Positions 8,480 to 18,517 of a DNA stretch of 61,882 nt are shown here, piece after piece. The stretch covers positions 1 to 61,882 of the forward strand of contig DFFT01000040.1 of NCBI GenBank assembly GCA_002372325.1. Reading direction: 5' to 3'. A model generated the notes under the pieces. It saw only the letters and a program-made list of their open reading frames with translations. It was not told the DNA's origin and did not search any database. Made by a program: the position numbers and the translations under genes. The DNA comes from Succinivibrionaceae bacterium UBA3769 (GTDB lineage: Bacteria > Pseudomonadota > Gammaproteobacteria > Enterobacterales > Succinivibrionaceae). How positions within the stretch are numbered: the first letter of the stretch is position 1; each line of letters begins with the position of its first letter.

Positions 8480-9343
8480 ATGGAAGAACTGGAGCCTGCT
8501 CTTTATATTGTGCCCACGCCTATCGGAAATTTGGAGGATATAACCTTTCGGGCCGTCCGGATTCTTAAAAGCGCCCGGATTATCTGCGCCGAGGATACCA
8601 GGCATTCCCGGCCCCTTCTGGAGCATCTGGGGGTCTCCTCTCCGGTTTTGGAGAGCTTTCATGATCACAATGAAACGGAAAAGGCCGCAAGGATAATCAC
8701 GTGGATTCAGGAGGGCAAAAGCGTGGCCCTGATATCCGATGCCGGCACCCCGCTGATCTCGGATCCCGGTTATCATCTGGTGGTGGCTTGCGTTGCCGCC
8801 GGAATCCGGGTGGTGCCTCTTCCCGGCCCCTGCGCCGTGATCACCGCTCTTGAGGCGGCCGGCTTTCCCACGGATCGCTTCTGCTTTGAGGGTTTTCTCC
8901 CGGTGAAGGAAAAGGCCCTTTATGATCGCCTGGAGTCTCTCAGACATGAAACCCGCACCATGGTTTTCTACGAAACCCCCCGGAGAATGCCGGAAACTGC
9001 AAAGGCGCTGGCCCGGGTGTTCGGGGATCGGGAAATTGCGGTGGGCCGGGAAATGACCAAGACCTTTGAAACCTTTTATCGGACAAACTGCGAGAAGCTG
9101 GCCGAGGCGCTGGCTCAGGATCCCGGTTCCGGGAAGGGGGAGATGGTGGCGGTGCTTTATCCCTGGCGGGAGAGCTCACAGGAGAGCGGCCTCAGTGCGG
9201 AAGCCCTGAAGCTTCTGAAGCTCCTTATGACTGAGCTTCCCGTTAAAAAAGCGGCCCGTATCGTCAGCGAAATCCACGGCTGCTCCAAAAACGACGTTTA
9301 CCGGGAGGCTTTGACGCTTGAGAAGGAAAAGCCGGATTTCTGA
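8480..9343 (+). CDS. rsmI: RsmI, 16S rRNA C1402 2'-O-methyltransferase
   Basis: 287 residues (E. coli 286). The SAM-dependent tetrapyrrole-methylase fold is clear from YIVPTPIGNLEDITFRA, CAEDTRHSRPLL, SDAGTPLISDPGY and VVPLPGPCA. The ATG was chosen because GGGAGG precedes it by seven bases and the protein then matches the family N-terminus; an in-frame ATG at 8435 adds 15 unrelated residues. It methylates the ribose of C1402 in the decoding centre together with RsmH, whose gene lies downstream across rnpB. Confidence 0.95.
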   Translation: MEELEPALYIVPTPIGNLEDITFRAVRILKSARIICAEDTRHSRPLLEHLGVSSPVLESFHDHNETEKAARIITWIQEGKSVALISDAGTPLISDPGYHLVVACVAAGIRVVPLPGPCAVITALEAAGFPTDRFCFEGFLPVKEKALYDRLESLRHETRTMVFYETPRRMPETAKALARVFGDREIAVGREMTKTFETFYRTNCEKLAEALAQDPGSGKGEMVAVLYPWRESSQESGLSAEALKLLKLLMTELPVKKAARIVSEIHGCSKNDVYREALTLEKEKPDF

Positions 9344-9432
9344 GATTTCCGCGAGCGGCGCGGGAGTTTTTCTCTGGTGCTTTTTTGACCGGATAAGGGG
9401 ATTTCCCGTGTTACTCCATTAAAGATGTATGA

Positions 9433-9438
9433 TATAAT
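9433..9438 (+). promoter_or_regulatory. -10 element of rnpB
   Basis: Perfect TATAAT six bases before the inferred 5' end of RNase P RNA. The -35 is weak (TTACTC at 9411-9416). Confidence 0.6.
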
Positions 9439-9443
9439 TCGCA

Positions 9444-9813
9444 GCGAGTCAGACAGGTAATCGCTGCCTTATGGTTGTGCTTCGGCAGACGCATAGGGGG
9501 GAGGAAAGTCCGGGCTCCGCAGGGCAGGGTGCCAGATAACGTCTGGGAGATGCGAATCTACGAACAGTGCCACAGAAAATATACCGCCGTTTATCGGTAA
9601 GGGTGAAAAGGTGCGGTAAGAGCGCACCGCATGACTGGTAACAGTTCATGGCAGGGAAAACTCCACCCGGAGCAAGATCGAATAGGCTTCTAATGACATT
9701 GCCCGTGTCAGGAGCGGGTTGATCGCTAAAATCAAGAGGCGACTCTTTGATGTAGAGGAATGATTACCGCTGTTTTTAACAGTACAGAACCCGGCTTATG
9801 GCTGGCTCACAGG
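9444..9813 (+). ncRNA. rnpB: RNase P RNA (class A)
   Basis: About 370 nt. It contains the conserved core GAGGAAAGTCCGGGCTCC near 9501-9518, the ACAGAA-CCCGGCTTAT 3' motif at 9784-9799, and a P1 helix pairing GCGAGTCA (9444) with TGGCTCAC (9802-9809). It is the catalytic subunit that removes 5' leaders from tRNA precursors. The ends are inferred from P1 and the promoter. It sits immediately upstream of the dcw cluster, in the place where mraZ is often found. Confidence 0.96.
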
Positions 9814-9826
9814 TTAAAAATACAGG

Positions 9827-9862
9827 CGAGGGGACTGATTTAATGAGGTTCCCTCGTTTTTT
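9827..9862 (+). terminator. Rho-independent terminator after rnpB
   Basis: CGAGGGGA / TTCCCTCG stem (one G-U pair) with an 14-base loop and six T. It separates rnpB from rsmH. TTGACT at 9873-9878 just beyond could be the -35 of a dcw promoter, but I see no good -10 at 17 bp. Confidence 0.85.
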
Positions 9863-9922
9863 GCTTGTTCTTTTGACTGTCTTTGCTTGCAGGTCCCTAA
9901 AAATATTTTTCAGGGTAATTCT

Positions 9923-10888
9923 ATGGAAGAATACAAACATGTAACCGTTCTTCTTCAGGAGGCTGTGGCGGCGCTGAACGTCAGAGCGGACGGTGTTTAC
10001 ATTGACGGAACCTTCGGCAGGGGCGGCCACTCGCGGCTTATTCTTTCAAAGCTTTCCGACAGGGGACATCTCTTCGGCATTGACCGGGATCCCGAGGCGG
10101 TAAAGGCCGGGCTGGAGATCCGGGATCCCCGTTTTACCATGCTCAGGGGACGGTTTTCCGAAATGCCTGATCTTCTGCGGGAGTTCGGGGTGCTGGGAAA
10201 GGTCTCCGGCATTCTTCTGGATCTCGGGGTATCCTCTCCCCAGCTTGATGATCCGGAGCGGGGCTTCAGCTTTATGAAGGACGGCCCTCTGGATATGAGA
10301 ATGGATCCGGATTCCGGCATCAGCGCGGCAGATTGGCTTAACAGCGCGGCGGAAACCGAAATTGCCGATGTGATATATAAATACGGCGAGGAACGCTTTG
10401 CCAGAAAAATCGCCCGGGCCGTTGTTCAGGATCGCCGGAAAATTCCTTTTAAAACCACCATGCAGCTTGCGGATCTGATTTCCCGCCTGGTGCCCCGGGA
10501 GCCCGGCAAGCATCCTGCCACCAGAACCTTTCAGGCGCTCCGCATCAAAATCAACGGGGAACTCAAAGAGGTGGAGCAGGCTCTGGAAAATTCCCGGGAG
10601 ATCCTGGCTCCCGGCGGACGCCTTGCGGTCATTACCTTCCATTCTCTGGAGGATCATCTGGTGCGGTCTTTTCTGAAGAAGGCTGAACGCGGCAATGTGC
10701 CGCCCCGGGGCATTCCGGTGCCGGAAAGCGAAATTGCCAAAACCCGCACCTTCAGACTGGTGGATCGCGGCATTCATCCGGGGGCGGCGGAAATCGCCGG
10801 AAATCCCCGCTCCCGCAGTGCCATCCTGCGCACCGGGGAACGTCTCCCGACGGCCGGTTCTCTTCCGGAGGATGCAAGAAGAGCATGA
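9923..10888 (+). CDS. rsmH: RsmH (MraW), 16S rRNA C1402 N4-methyltransferase
   Basis: 321 residues (E. coli 313). It begins MEEYKHVTVLLQEAV and has the SAM motif IDGTFGRGGHS, DLGVSSPQLDDPERGFSF and RTFQALRIKINGEL typical of RsmH. The start after AGGG was preferred to an ATG 36 bp upstream because it matches the family N-terminus. First gene of the dcw cluster here; its stop overlaps ftsL (ATGA). Confidence 0.97.
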   Translation: MEEYKHVTVLLQEAVAALNVRADGVYIDGTFGRGGHSRLILSKLSDRGHLFGIDRDPEAVKAGLEIRDPRFTMLRGRFSEMPDLLREFGVLGKVSGILLDLGVSSPQLDDPERGFSFMKDGPLDMRMDPDSGISAADWLNSAAETEIADVIYKYGEERFARKIARAVVQDRRKIPFKTTMQLADLISRLVPREPGKHPATRTFQALRIKINGELKEVEQALENSREILAPGGRLAVITFHSLEDHLVRSFLKKAERGNVPPRGIPVPESEIAKTRTFRLVDRGIHPGAAEIAGNPRSRSAILRTGERLPTAGSLPEDARRA

Positions 10889-11256
10889 AAAACAGAAAGA
10901 CCAGAAACACGCGAGAGGATTTTCAGAGACACAGTCTTACGGGAATCGTGGTCCGGGACTGCCTGCGCAACAGCTTTTTCTTTATTCTGCTGACAGTATG
11001 CATAGTTGAAGCCTGCATGATCATCACTCAGGTGCAGGAAACCCGCAAGACGGTTACGGAATACACGGCAGAGGTTACCAGGCATGATGCTCTGGATCAG
11101 GAGTATCAGCATCTCCGTTTGGAGCAGCAGACGCTTTCCGAGCTTTCCCGGGTTGCCGATGAGGCCGGCCGGAAAATGGGGATGCATCAGCCGGATGTTA
11201 CCACGGAGGAGGTGGTTATAAATCTGTCCGGATCCGGGAAGCGGGGAGGGCGCTGA
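10885..11256 (+). CDS. ftsL: FtsL, divisome membrane protein
   Basis: 123 residues: a basic cytoplasmic N-terminus, one membrane helix (about 29-50, NSFFFILLTVCIVEACMII) and a periplasmic leucine-zipper-like coiled coil (about 52-95). Small and poorly conserved, but the architecture and the place between rsmH and ftsI are diagnostic. It forms the FtsQLB complex that activates FtsWI. It overlaps rsmH by 4 bp and ftsI by 1 bp (TGATG), indicating coupled translation. Confidence 0.93.
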   Translation: MKNRKTRNTREDFQRHSLTGIVVRDCLRNSFFFILLTVCIVEACMIITQVQETRKTVTEYTAEVTRHDALDQEYQHLRLEQQTLSELSRVADEAGRKMGMHQPDVTTEEVVINLSGSGKRGGR

Positions 11257-13058
11257 TGCTCTGGTTTAAAAATGCTTTCAGCGCGGTCATCGGTTTTCTC
11301 AGACGCGCCGATGCCGGAGGAACCCAGAATGAGGTAAGCAAGCGGCGCATCATGCTGTTCTGGGGCATGCTGTTTCTGCTCCTTGCGGCGCTTTTCGGGA
11401 GAATTTCCTGGCTGATGTTCTGGTCTGCCGGCGATCTGGTGTCCAAAAGCAATGATCGTATTTTAAGAACGGCCACCGAGCTTCAGGAGCGGGGCGTCAT
11501 CTATGATCGCAACGGAGAAATGCTGGCGCACAGCGTTCCCATGAGGGCGGTGGTTATTCATGCCAAGAGCTTTCATGACTATCATGAGAACCGGAACCTG
11601 GACAAGGAAGCCACCATAAAGGAGCTCTGCGAGCTTTTGCGCGCTGACTGCCAGAGCCTTTCGAAAAAGCTCCGGGAACCCCGCAACCGTCATGTTACCG
11701 TGGCGCGGCAGGTGGATCCGCAGCTGGCTGACTATATTAAATCCCTGAAAATAGACGGTGTCTATGTCAATCCGGAGCTGCGCCGTTACTATCCCACCGC
11801 GGAAAGAAACGCTCATATTATCGGGATGACCAATATTGACGGAGCCGGCATCGAGGGGCTGGAAAGACAGTACAACGACTATCTGCTGTCCTCTCCCGGA
11901 AAGGTCAGGCGCATCAAGGATTCCCGGGGTAATGTTATTGAAAATCTCGGCGTGGTCAAGGAAGGCAAAGAGGCCAATGATCTGGTGCTCAGCATTGATG
12001 AAAGACTGCAGTCGGTCGCCTATAAGACTCTGAAGTATCATGCCGAAATCAACAAGGCCACCTCGGCTTCCCTGGTGCTTATAGACGCCTGGACGGGGGA
12101 GATCCTCTCCATGGTCAACTACCCCTCATACAATCCTAACAGCAGAGAAAGCTATGCTCCCTACCGCGCCCGCAACAGAGCGGTGACGGATACCTATGAA
12201 CCGGGCTCCACCACCAAGCCTCTGGTGGCGGTGATTGCGCTGGGGAAGGGGGTTACCACCTGGAATGAGGTTTTTGACACCCTGCCGTTTCAGGTTCAGG
12301 GAAAGCAGATTAAGGACAGCCATTACATGGCCTCCGGCAACCTGTTTGAAATCCTGAAATATTCCTCCAATGTCGGCATGGCCCGCATTGCCCTGAGAAT
12401 GGATCCCCGGGATATTGTCAAGGGGCTGGAGTCCTTCGGCTACGGCTCGCGAACCAATATCGAGTTCTCCGGAGAAAATACCGGCAGACTGCCCCACCGG
12501 AAACGCTGGAGCAATATCGAAAAAGCCACTTTGGGTTACGGCTACGGCATTACGGTAACCCCGCTGCAGGTAGCTCAGGCCTACTCCGTGCTGGCCAATC
12601 ACGGCATTAAGAAGCCCCTTTCCATCCTTAAGGTTGACAAGGCTCCGGAGGGAGTCAGAGTAGCCCGGGAAAAGGATGTGGATCTGGTTCTTAAATCGCT
12701 GGAAGCCGTAGTGGAGGGCGGCGGCACCGGAACTCAGGCCATGATTACCGGATATCGCGTGGGCGGCAAGACCGGAACCGCGAAGGTGGCTGTGGCCGGG
12801 GGCTATGGCAATGATTACGTGGGCACCTTTGCCGGCATTGCTCCCATGAGCAATCCCCGCTTTGCGCTGGTGGTGGTGATTAACGAGCCCCACGCCGGCA
12901 AGTTTTACGGCGGTGCGGTGGCAGGACCGGTATTCTCCGATGTCATGAAGCGCTGTCTGGAACTTTACAATATCCCGCCGGATGACCTCAATCCCGATGG
13001 CACTCTGAAAACTCCGGCCCAGAAGAAAAAGGATATTGCAAACAAGAAAAGACACTAA
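11256..13058 (+). CDS. ftsI: FtsI (PBP3), septal peptidoglycan transpeptidase
   Basis: 600 residues. An N-terminal membrane anchor (about 29-52) is followed by the class B PBP pedestal domain and the transpeptidase domain with the catalytic motifs STTK (~318), SSN (~369) and KTGTAK (~504). It crosslinks septal peptidoglycan in partnership with FtsW, encoded downstream. Target of beta-lactams. The C-terminus ends in a lysine-rich tail. A 108-bp spacer separates it from murE. Confidence 0.97.
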   Translation: MLWFKNAFSAVIGFLRRADAGGTQNEVSKRRIMLFWGMLFLLLAALFGRISWLMFWSAGDLVSKSNDRILRTATELQERGVIYDRNGEMLAHSVPMRAVVIHAKSFHDYHENRNLDKEATIKELCELLRADCQSLSKKLREPRNRHVTVARQVDPQLADYIKSLKIDGVYVNPELRRYYPTAERNAHIIGMTNIDGAGIEGLERQYNDYLLSSPGKVRRIKDSRGNVIENLGVVKEGKEANDLVLSIDERLQSVAYKTLKYHAEINKATSASLVLIDAWTGEILSMVNYPSYNPNSRESYAPYRARNRAVTDTYEPGSTTKPLVAVIALGKGVTTWNEVFDTLPFQVQGKQIKDSHYMASGNLFEILKYSSNVGMARIALRMDPRDIVKGLESFGYGSRTNIEFSGENTGRLPHRKRWSNIEKATLGYGYGITVTPLQVAQAYSVLANHGIKKPLSILKVDKAPEGVRVAREKDVDLVLKSLEAVVEGGGTGTQAMITGYRVGGKTGTAKVAVAGGYGNDYVGTFAGIAPMSNPRFALVVVINEPHAGKFYGGAVAGPVFSDVMKRCLELYNIPPDDLNPDGTLKTPAQKKKDIANKKRH

Positions 13059-13166
13059 GCTTCTGAATCCGGAGCAGCGGAAACAACAGGCGGAATCCAT
13101 GCAGCGGCGCGGGCGGCGGCGCCGGCAGGGAACAGAAAAATTATCAGCTGGCCGCGAGGACTGAAC

Positions 13167-14630
13167 ATGGCGGATCTGAAGGAAATACTAAAGGGAATAG
13201 CGGATGATTTTCCGGTGCCTTCCCGGGAAATAAGCGGAGCTGTTTCAGATAACAGAAAAATTGCCGGAGGAGAGCTTTTTGCGGCCTTCCGGGGGCTTCA
13301 TTTCGATGCTCGGACGCTGATCCCGGATGCGGTGAAGCGCGGCGCTGCCGCCGTGGTTTACGAAGCTGATGACGGCTTTGTTCCGGAGCCGGCCGGAGTG
13401 CCCCTGATTCCGGTGCGAAACCTTGACAGCTGCGAGGCTGATATTGCCTCCCGGGTCTATGGCAAGCCCTCAGGAGATCTTTCTCTTATCGGCATTACCG
13501 GTACCAACGGCAAAAGCACCATCACCCATCTTATTGCCGCCTGGTCGCAGGCTCTGGGCTCTAAAACCGGCGTTATGGGCACTCTGGGCACCGGTTTTTA
13601 TCCGGATCTCAAGCCCAGTCCCAATACGACGTTAAGACCTCTGGATCTGGAAAGAACCCTCCGGGAGATGGTTTCTGCGGGAGCCCGGGCAGTGGCCATG
13701 GAGGTTTCCTCCCATGGCCTGGCGCAGGGCCGGGTGCGGGAGCTGTCATTCAGCGCCGGCGGTTTTACTAACCTGTCCCGGGATCATCTGGATTTTCATA
13801 AAACCATGGAGAATTACCGGGAGGCGAAATTTGAGCTTTTTAAGATGCTTCCGGAGGAGATGGCGGTAATCAATGCCGGTGATGAAACCGGAAGAGAGTT
13901 TCTCCGGAGACTCCCCGGGGCTCTGGCGTTCTCCAGAGATGCGCTGCCTGGTTTTTCGGGACGGCTGGTGTTTGCCGAAGATGTTTCCTGTCATGCCGGC
14001 GGCATTACCGTCTGGGTTAACGGGAGCTACGGACGGGCCGAGCTTACGGTGCCGCTTCTGGGTCTCTTTAATGCTGAAAATCTTCTCTGTGCTTTGGGGA
14101 TTATGCTGGTACGGGGCTTTTCTCTCGCCGATCTGGAAAGAACTGCGGGCTGTCTCCGCCCGGTCACGGGGCGTATGGAGTGCTTCCGGAAGGAGGGAAA
14201 GCCGGTCATTATAGTGGATTATGCTCATACGCCGGACGGACTGGAAAAGGCCATTCAGGGACTCCGGGCGCACGGCTTTAACCGGATCATCACAGTGTGC
14301 GGCTGCGGGGGAGACCGGGATCAGGGCAAGCGTCCCATTATGGGAAAAATTGCCTGTCTTAATTCCGATAAAGTATTCTTCACTGATGACAATCCCCGTA
14401 CCGAGGATCATCTGGAGATCCTGAAAATGATGACGGCCGGCGTTCCGGAAAACGCTGTTTGCCGGATCATCCCGGATCGGGAAAGCGCCATCAGAGAGGC
14501 CTATGCCGCCGCGGAGCCCGGCGATGCCGTTCTGGTGGCCGGCAAGGGGCATGAGGATTATCAGATTATCGGCACGGTAAAGCATCATTACAGCGATCGG
14601 GAGACTGCTGTTAAAATTTTGGAAGGATAA
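13167..14630 (+). CDS. murE: MurE, UDP-MurNAc-Ala-Glu:meso-diaminopimelate ligase
   Basis: 487 residues, Mur-ligase fold. ATP-binding loop GITGTNGKSTITHL (~110), central-domain motif around MEVSSHGL, and DNPR at about 408, the signature associated with meso-diaminopimelate rather than lysine addition. This predicts a DAP-type peptidoglycan, as expected for a Gram-negative. Catalyses the third amino-acid addition to the stem peptide in the cytoplasm. Five bases separate it from murF. Confidence 0.97.
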   Translation: MADLKEILKGIADDFPVPSREISGAVSDNRKIAGGELFAAFRGLHFDARTLIPDAVKRGAAAVVYEADDGFVPEPAGVPLIPVRNLDSCEADIASRVYGKPSGDLSLIGITGTNGKSTITHLIAAWSQALGSKTGVMGTLGTGFYPDLKPSPNTTLRPLDLERTLREMVSAGARAVAMEVSSHGLAQGRVRELSFSAGGFTNLSRDHLDFHKTMENYREAKFELFKMLPEEMAVINAGDETGREFLRRLPGALAFSRDALPGFSGRLVFAEDVSCHAGGITVWVNGSYGRAELTVPLLGLFNAENLLCALGIMLVRGFSLADLERTAGCLRPVTGRMECFRKEGKPVIIVDYAHTPDGLEKAIQGLRAHGFNRIITVCGCGGDRDQGKRPIMGKIACLNSDKVFFTDDNPRTEDHLEILKMMTAGVPENAVCRIIPDRESAIREAYAAAEPGDAVLVAGKGHEDYQIIGTVKHHYSDRETAVKILEG

Positions 14631-14635
14631 GCGCA

Positions 14636-16012
14636 ATGATTGAAATGACTTTGGCGGAAATTGCCGGACATCTCGGGGGACGTCTCCTGAATGCGGAAAA
14701 CGGCGGAGAGGGGATCCGGATCTCCCGGGTGGAGACTGATTCCCGCAAGGATGCTTTGGGCAGCCTTTTTGTGTGTCTCAAGGGCGATAACTTTGACGGC
14801 CATGATTTTGCGAAGGCCGCCTGCGACAAGGGTGCTCTGGCGCTCATTACGGATCGCGAGCTTCCGGTGCCGGTTCCCCAGATCATCGTGCCTGATACCC
14901 TGAGGGGGCTGGGGCTTATCGGACAGCTTAATCGCCGGAAAAGCCGGGCCCGGGTGGTGGCGGTAACCGGCACCTGCGGCAAGACCACAGTAAAGGAAAT
15001 GACTGCCGCCATTCTCTCTCGCATGGGAAATACCATTGCCACCCAGGGGAATTTTAATAATTCCGTGGGGGTGCCGCTTACCTTGCTGACTATAGATGCC
15101 GCTACCGACTATGCCGTTATTGAGCTGGGCGCTTCCCACCCCGGGGATATCGCCTGGACAGTGGAGTTTGCCGAACCGGAGGCCGCCCTTATTAACAATG
15201 TGGGCGGAGCTCACCTTCTGGGTTTCGGGGGCTTTGAAGGAGTTTACCGGGCCAAAAGCGAAATTCTGGATTATGTGTTTGCCGGAAGAAAACCTGCCGG
15301 AAAAGGCGCCGTCAATGCCGATAATGAATTTTATTCCCGCTGGCGGCAGGACTATGCCGGCCGGGATTTAAGCTCCTTCGGGGTGAATAATCCCGAGGCG
15401 GATGTCCGGGCTCTTGACATCCGAAGCCTTGATAACGGCGCTTTTGCCTTCCGTTTGGTGACTCCGGCGGGAGAGGGGGAGATAAAGCTCAGCCTTCCGG
15501 GACGTCATAATGTTTCCAATGCATTGGCCGCTGCCACTCTGGCCGGTTTTGCCGGAGCGGGGCTTTCTGACATCATTGCCGGGCTGGAGGCTCAGAAGCC
15601 GGTTCCGGGACGCCTTTTTGTGGAAAAGCTGGGCTCCCTGACCCTGATTGACGATTCCTATAACGCTTCCTTTAATGCGGTAGAGGCCTCTCTTGATACC
15701 ATCTCGCTTCTTCCGGGGCATCGGGTGTTTGTCTTCGGGGACATGGGGGAACTGGGCGATGATGCTCCGGATCTTCATACCAGGATAGGAGAGTATGCCC
15801 GGGGACGCGTCGACGAATTCTGGAGCATCGGGGAACTTGCCGCTCTGAGCGCCCGGTCTTTCGGGGGCAGAGCCTTCAGCTCCCGGGATGAGCTTTTGGA
15901 GGCGGTGCGGGATCTCGTGAACCGCGTGCCGGATCTTACCATTACCGCCAAGGGATCCCATTCCATGAAAATGGGAGAAGTGGCAGAACTTATTCGCAGT
16001 ATGAAAGCATAA
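14636..16012 (+). CDS. murF: MurF, UDP-MurNAc-tripeptide:D-Ala-D-Ala ligase
   Basis: 458 residues, Mur-ligase fold. ATP loop AVTGTCGKTTVKEM (~108), then NFNNSVGVPLTLL and ELGASHPGDI, which are typical of MurF. It adds D-Ala-D-Ala to complete the pentapeptide. The D-Ala-D-Ala ligase gene (ddlB) is not in this cluster, so its substrate must come from a ligase encoded elsewhere. A 92-bp gap with small inverted repeats separates it from mraY. Confidence 0.96.
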   Translation: MIEMTLAEIAGHLGGRLLNAENGGEGIRISRVETDSRKDALGSLFVCLKGDNFDGHDFAKAACDKGALALITDRELPVPVPQIIVPDTLRGLGLIGQLNRRKSRARVVAVTGTCGKTTVKEMTAAILSRMGNTIATQGNFNNSVGVPLTLLTIDAATDYAVIELGASHPGDIAWTVEFAEPEAALINNVGGAHLLGFGGFEGVYRAKSEILDYVFAGRKPAGKGAVNADNEFYSRWRQDYAGRDLSSFGVNNPEADVRALDIRSLDNGAFAFRLVTPAGEGEIKLSLPGRHNVSNALAAATLAGFAGAGLSDIIAGLEAQKPVPGRLFVEKLGSLTLIDDSYNASFNAVEASLDTISLLPGHRVFVFGDMGELGDDAPDLHTRIGEYARGRVDEFWSIGELAALSARSFGGRAFSSRDELLEAVRDLVNRVPDLTITAKGSHSMKMGEVAELIRSMKA

Positions 16013-16104
16013 GGAAAGGCCCGAGTAATGACTGGCCTGATATGAAGGCCGGACAACAAAGGCCTGAGAACCCTTCCCGCTGAAACAGGAGAGAAAATTT
16101 AAAA

Positions 16105-17190
16105 ATGCTGGTGATATTATCCGACTGGCTGAGCCAGTATCTGTCTTTCTTCCGCGTTGTGGATTACCTGTCCTTCCGGGCGGTGTTTTCCATGATTACG
16201 GCTCTGGCTCTGTCCCTGGCCATCGGTCCCTTCATGATCAGAAAGCTGCAGATTCTGCATTTCGGTCAGGTGGTGCGCACCGACGGGCCGGAGTCCCATC
16301 TTTCCAAAAAGGGCACTCCTACCATGGGCGGCATTATGATAAACGGCGTTATTCTGGTGACGGCGCTTTTGTGGTGCCGTCTGGATAACTGGGCCGTGTG
16401 GATAGTGCTGTTCGGGCTTTTAAGTCATGCCGCCATCGGTTTTGCGGATGACTATCTCAAGGTGGTCAGAAAAAGCCCGGACGGACTCATTCCCCGCTGG
16501 AAGTATTTCTGGCAGTCGGTGGCTGCTCTGGTTATCGGCATTACCCTCTACTGCATTGCTAAAACCCCCAACGAAACCACCATTGTGTTTCCCTTCTTCA
16601 AGGACTGGTCCTTCGATCTGGGCTGGCTTTTTATTCCCTTTGTTTATTTTGTGATTGTGGGTTCCTCCAACGCCGTGAACCTTACTGACGGTCTGGACGG
16701 CCTGGCCATTGTCTGCGCGGTGATGGTGGCTGCCGGCCTGGGCGTTGTTACCTGGCTTACCAGCAATGCCACCTATGCGGATTACCTTTATATCCCCTAT
16801 CTCCCCGGGGTTTCCGAGGTGGTGATTATCTGCACCACTCTGGCGGGAGCCGGGCTGGGTTTTCTCTGGTTCAACACCTATCCGGCCCAGATGTTTATGG
16901 GGGATGTGGGCTCCCTGGCTCTGGGGGCGGTTCTGGGCGTCATTGCGGTGGTGATCCGGGAGGAAATACTTCTGGCCATTATGGGCGGCATCTTTGTGCT
17001 GGAGGCTCTCAGCGTTATTCTCCAGGTGGGATCCTATAAACTCAGGCACGGCAAGCGCATTTTCCGGATGGCCCCGATTCACCATCATTTTGAAAAGGGC
17101 GGCTGGCCGGAACCCCGCGTTATTGTCAGATTCTGGATTATCACCCTGATGCTGGTGATTCTCGGTCTCATTACTCTTAAGCTCCGTTAA
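16105..17190 (+). CDS. mraY: MraY, phospho-MurNAc-pentapeptide translocase
   Basis: 361 residues (E. coli 360), with about ten membrane helices. The family motifs FADDYLKV, NAVNLTDGLDGLA and APIHHHFEKGGWPE are present; aspartates in the first two bind Mg2+ and the HHH loop is part of the active site. Makes lipid I on the cytoplasmic side of the inner membrane. 16 bp before murD. Confidence 0.98.
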   Translation: MLVILSDWLSQYLSFFRVVDYLSFRAVFSMITALALSLAIGPFMIRKLQILHFGQVVRTDGPESHLSKKGTPTMGGIMINGVILVTALLWCRLDNWAVWIVLFGLLSHAAIGFADDYLKVVRKSPDGLIPRWKYFWQSVAALVIGITLYCIAKTPNETTIVFPFFKDWSFDLGWLFIPFVYFVIVGSSNAVNLTDGLDGLAIVCAVMVAAGLGVVTWLTSNATYADYLYIPYLPGVSEVVIICTTLAGAGLGFLWFNTYPAQMFMGDVGSLALGAVLGVIAVVIREEILLAIMGGIFVLEALSVILQVGSYKLRHGKRIFRMAPIHHHFEKGGWPEPRVIVRFWIITLMLVILGLITLKLR

Positions 17191-17206
17191 TTTCCGAGGC
17201 ATTTAT

Positions 17207-18517
17207 ATGACAGTCATGACAGGCAAAACAGCAGTGATAGGTCTTGGAAAAAGCGGCCTTTCCACAGTAAATTTTCTGTTAAAGAACGGCGTTGTTCCCG
17301 ATGTCTACGATACCCGGGAGCATCCGGCCGGAGAGGACAAGCTCCCGCAAGGCTGCCGGCTTATTAAGGGTGAACTCTCAGGAGAGCTCCTTTCCGGATA
17401 TGACGAGCTTATTGCGGGGCCGGGGCTTTCTCTCGCGCTGCCGGCTCTGAGAGAAGCCGCCTCCCGGGGGACGCGCATCATTGGCGATATCGAGCTTTTT
17501 GCCAGGTACTGCAAGGCTCCCACGGTGGGTGTCACCGGATCCAACGGCAAAAGCACCGTGGTAACTCTGACGGCCCTGATGGCCGAGGCGCAGGGACTTA
17601 ACTGCGGTCTCGGGGGCAATATCGGCACCCCGGCTCTGGATGTGCTCGCGGAGGATCGGGACTGCTATGTGCTGGAGCTTTCCAGCTTTGAGCTGGAGAC
17701 CACCTCCTCTCTGAAGCTGGCCGGAGCCGTTATTCTTAATTTGAGCGAGGATCATCTGGATCGCTATGAGGGCAAAATGGAGCTCTATCTTGCGGCCAAG
17801 CAAAGGATTTTCGCCCATGCTGATAAAATAATTGTAAACCGCGAGGATCCTGCCACCGTGCCTCCGGACGGGCATTATTTTGCTTCTTTCGGCGGCGATG
17901 AAGCCTCTTACGGCATTACTGTGAAGGACGGCGCGGAATGGCTGTCCTGCGCCGGGGAACCGGTAATGCCGGTTTCCGCCCTTAAAATATGCGGCCGTCA
18001 TAATCATATGAATGCTCTTGCGGCCATGGCTCTGGCTGATACTCTGGGCATTTCCCGGGAGGCTCAGATAAAGACGCTGTCATCCTTTGCCGGTCTCCCC
18101 CACCGGTGCCGTCTGGTGCGGGAGCGGAACGGGGTGCGGTGGTACAATGATTCCAAGGCCACCAATGTGGGATCCACCCTGGCCGCAGTTGCCGGACTTA
18201 AATCCGGACTCCGGGGCCGCATTGTTCTTTTGGCGGGCGGTCTCGGCAAGGGGCAGGATTTCACCCCGGTGAAGAATCTCCTGGGACACGAGGTCTCCCT
18301 TATGCTCTGCTTCGGCAGGGACGGCGCCATGCTGAAGGCGCTGGGGCCGGAAACCGAGCTCTTTGACACCATGGCGGAGGCGGTGGCCTATGCAGATAAG
18401 CATACCCGGCCGGGAGACATTGTGCTTCTGGCTCCCGCCTGCGCCAGCTTTGATCAGTTCAAGGGCTTTGAAGACCGGGGAGATCAGTTTGCGGCCATGG
18501 TGGAGAGCCTGGCATGA
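17207..18517 (+). CDS. murD: MurD, UDP-MurNAc-Ala:D-glutamate ligase
   Basis: 436 residues (E. coli 438). N-terminal Rossmann-like UDP-binding domain (AVIGLGKSGLSTVNFLL), ATP loop GVTGSNGKSTVV (~107), then SSFELE and HRCRLVRERNGVRWYNDSKATN in the C-terminal domain. Adds D-Glu to UDP-MurNAc-L-Ala. Overlaps ftsW by four bases. An alternative start four codons in (second Met) cannot be excluded. Confidence 0.97.
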   Translation: MTVMTGKTAVIGLGKSGLSTVNFLLKNGVVPDVYDTREHPAGEDKLPQGCRLIKGELSGELLSGYDELIAGPGLSLALPALREAASRGTRIIGDIELFARYCKAPTVGVTGSNGKSTVVTLTALMAEAQGLNCGLGGNIGTPALDVLAEDRDCYVLELSSFELETTSSLKLAGAVILNLSEDHLDRYEGKMELYLAAKQRIFAHADKIIVNREDPATVPPDGHYFASFGGDEASYGITVKDGAEWLSCAGEPVMPVSALKICGRHNHMNALAAMALADTLGISREAQIKTLSSFAGLPHRCRLVRERNGVRWYNDSKATNVGSTLAAVAGLKSGLRGRIVLLAGGLGKGQDFTPVKNLLGHEVSLMLCFGRDGAMLKALGPETELFDTMAEAVAYADKHTRPGDIVLLAPACASFDQFKGFEDRGDQFAAMVESLA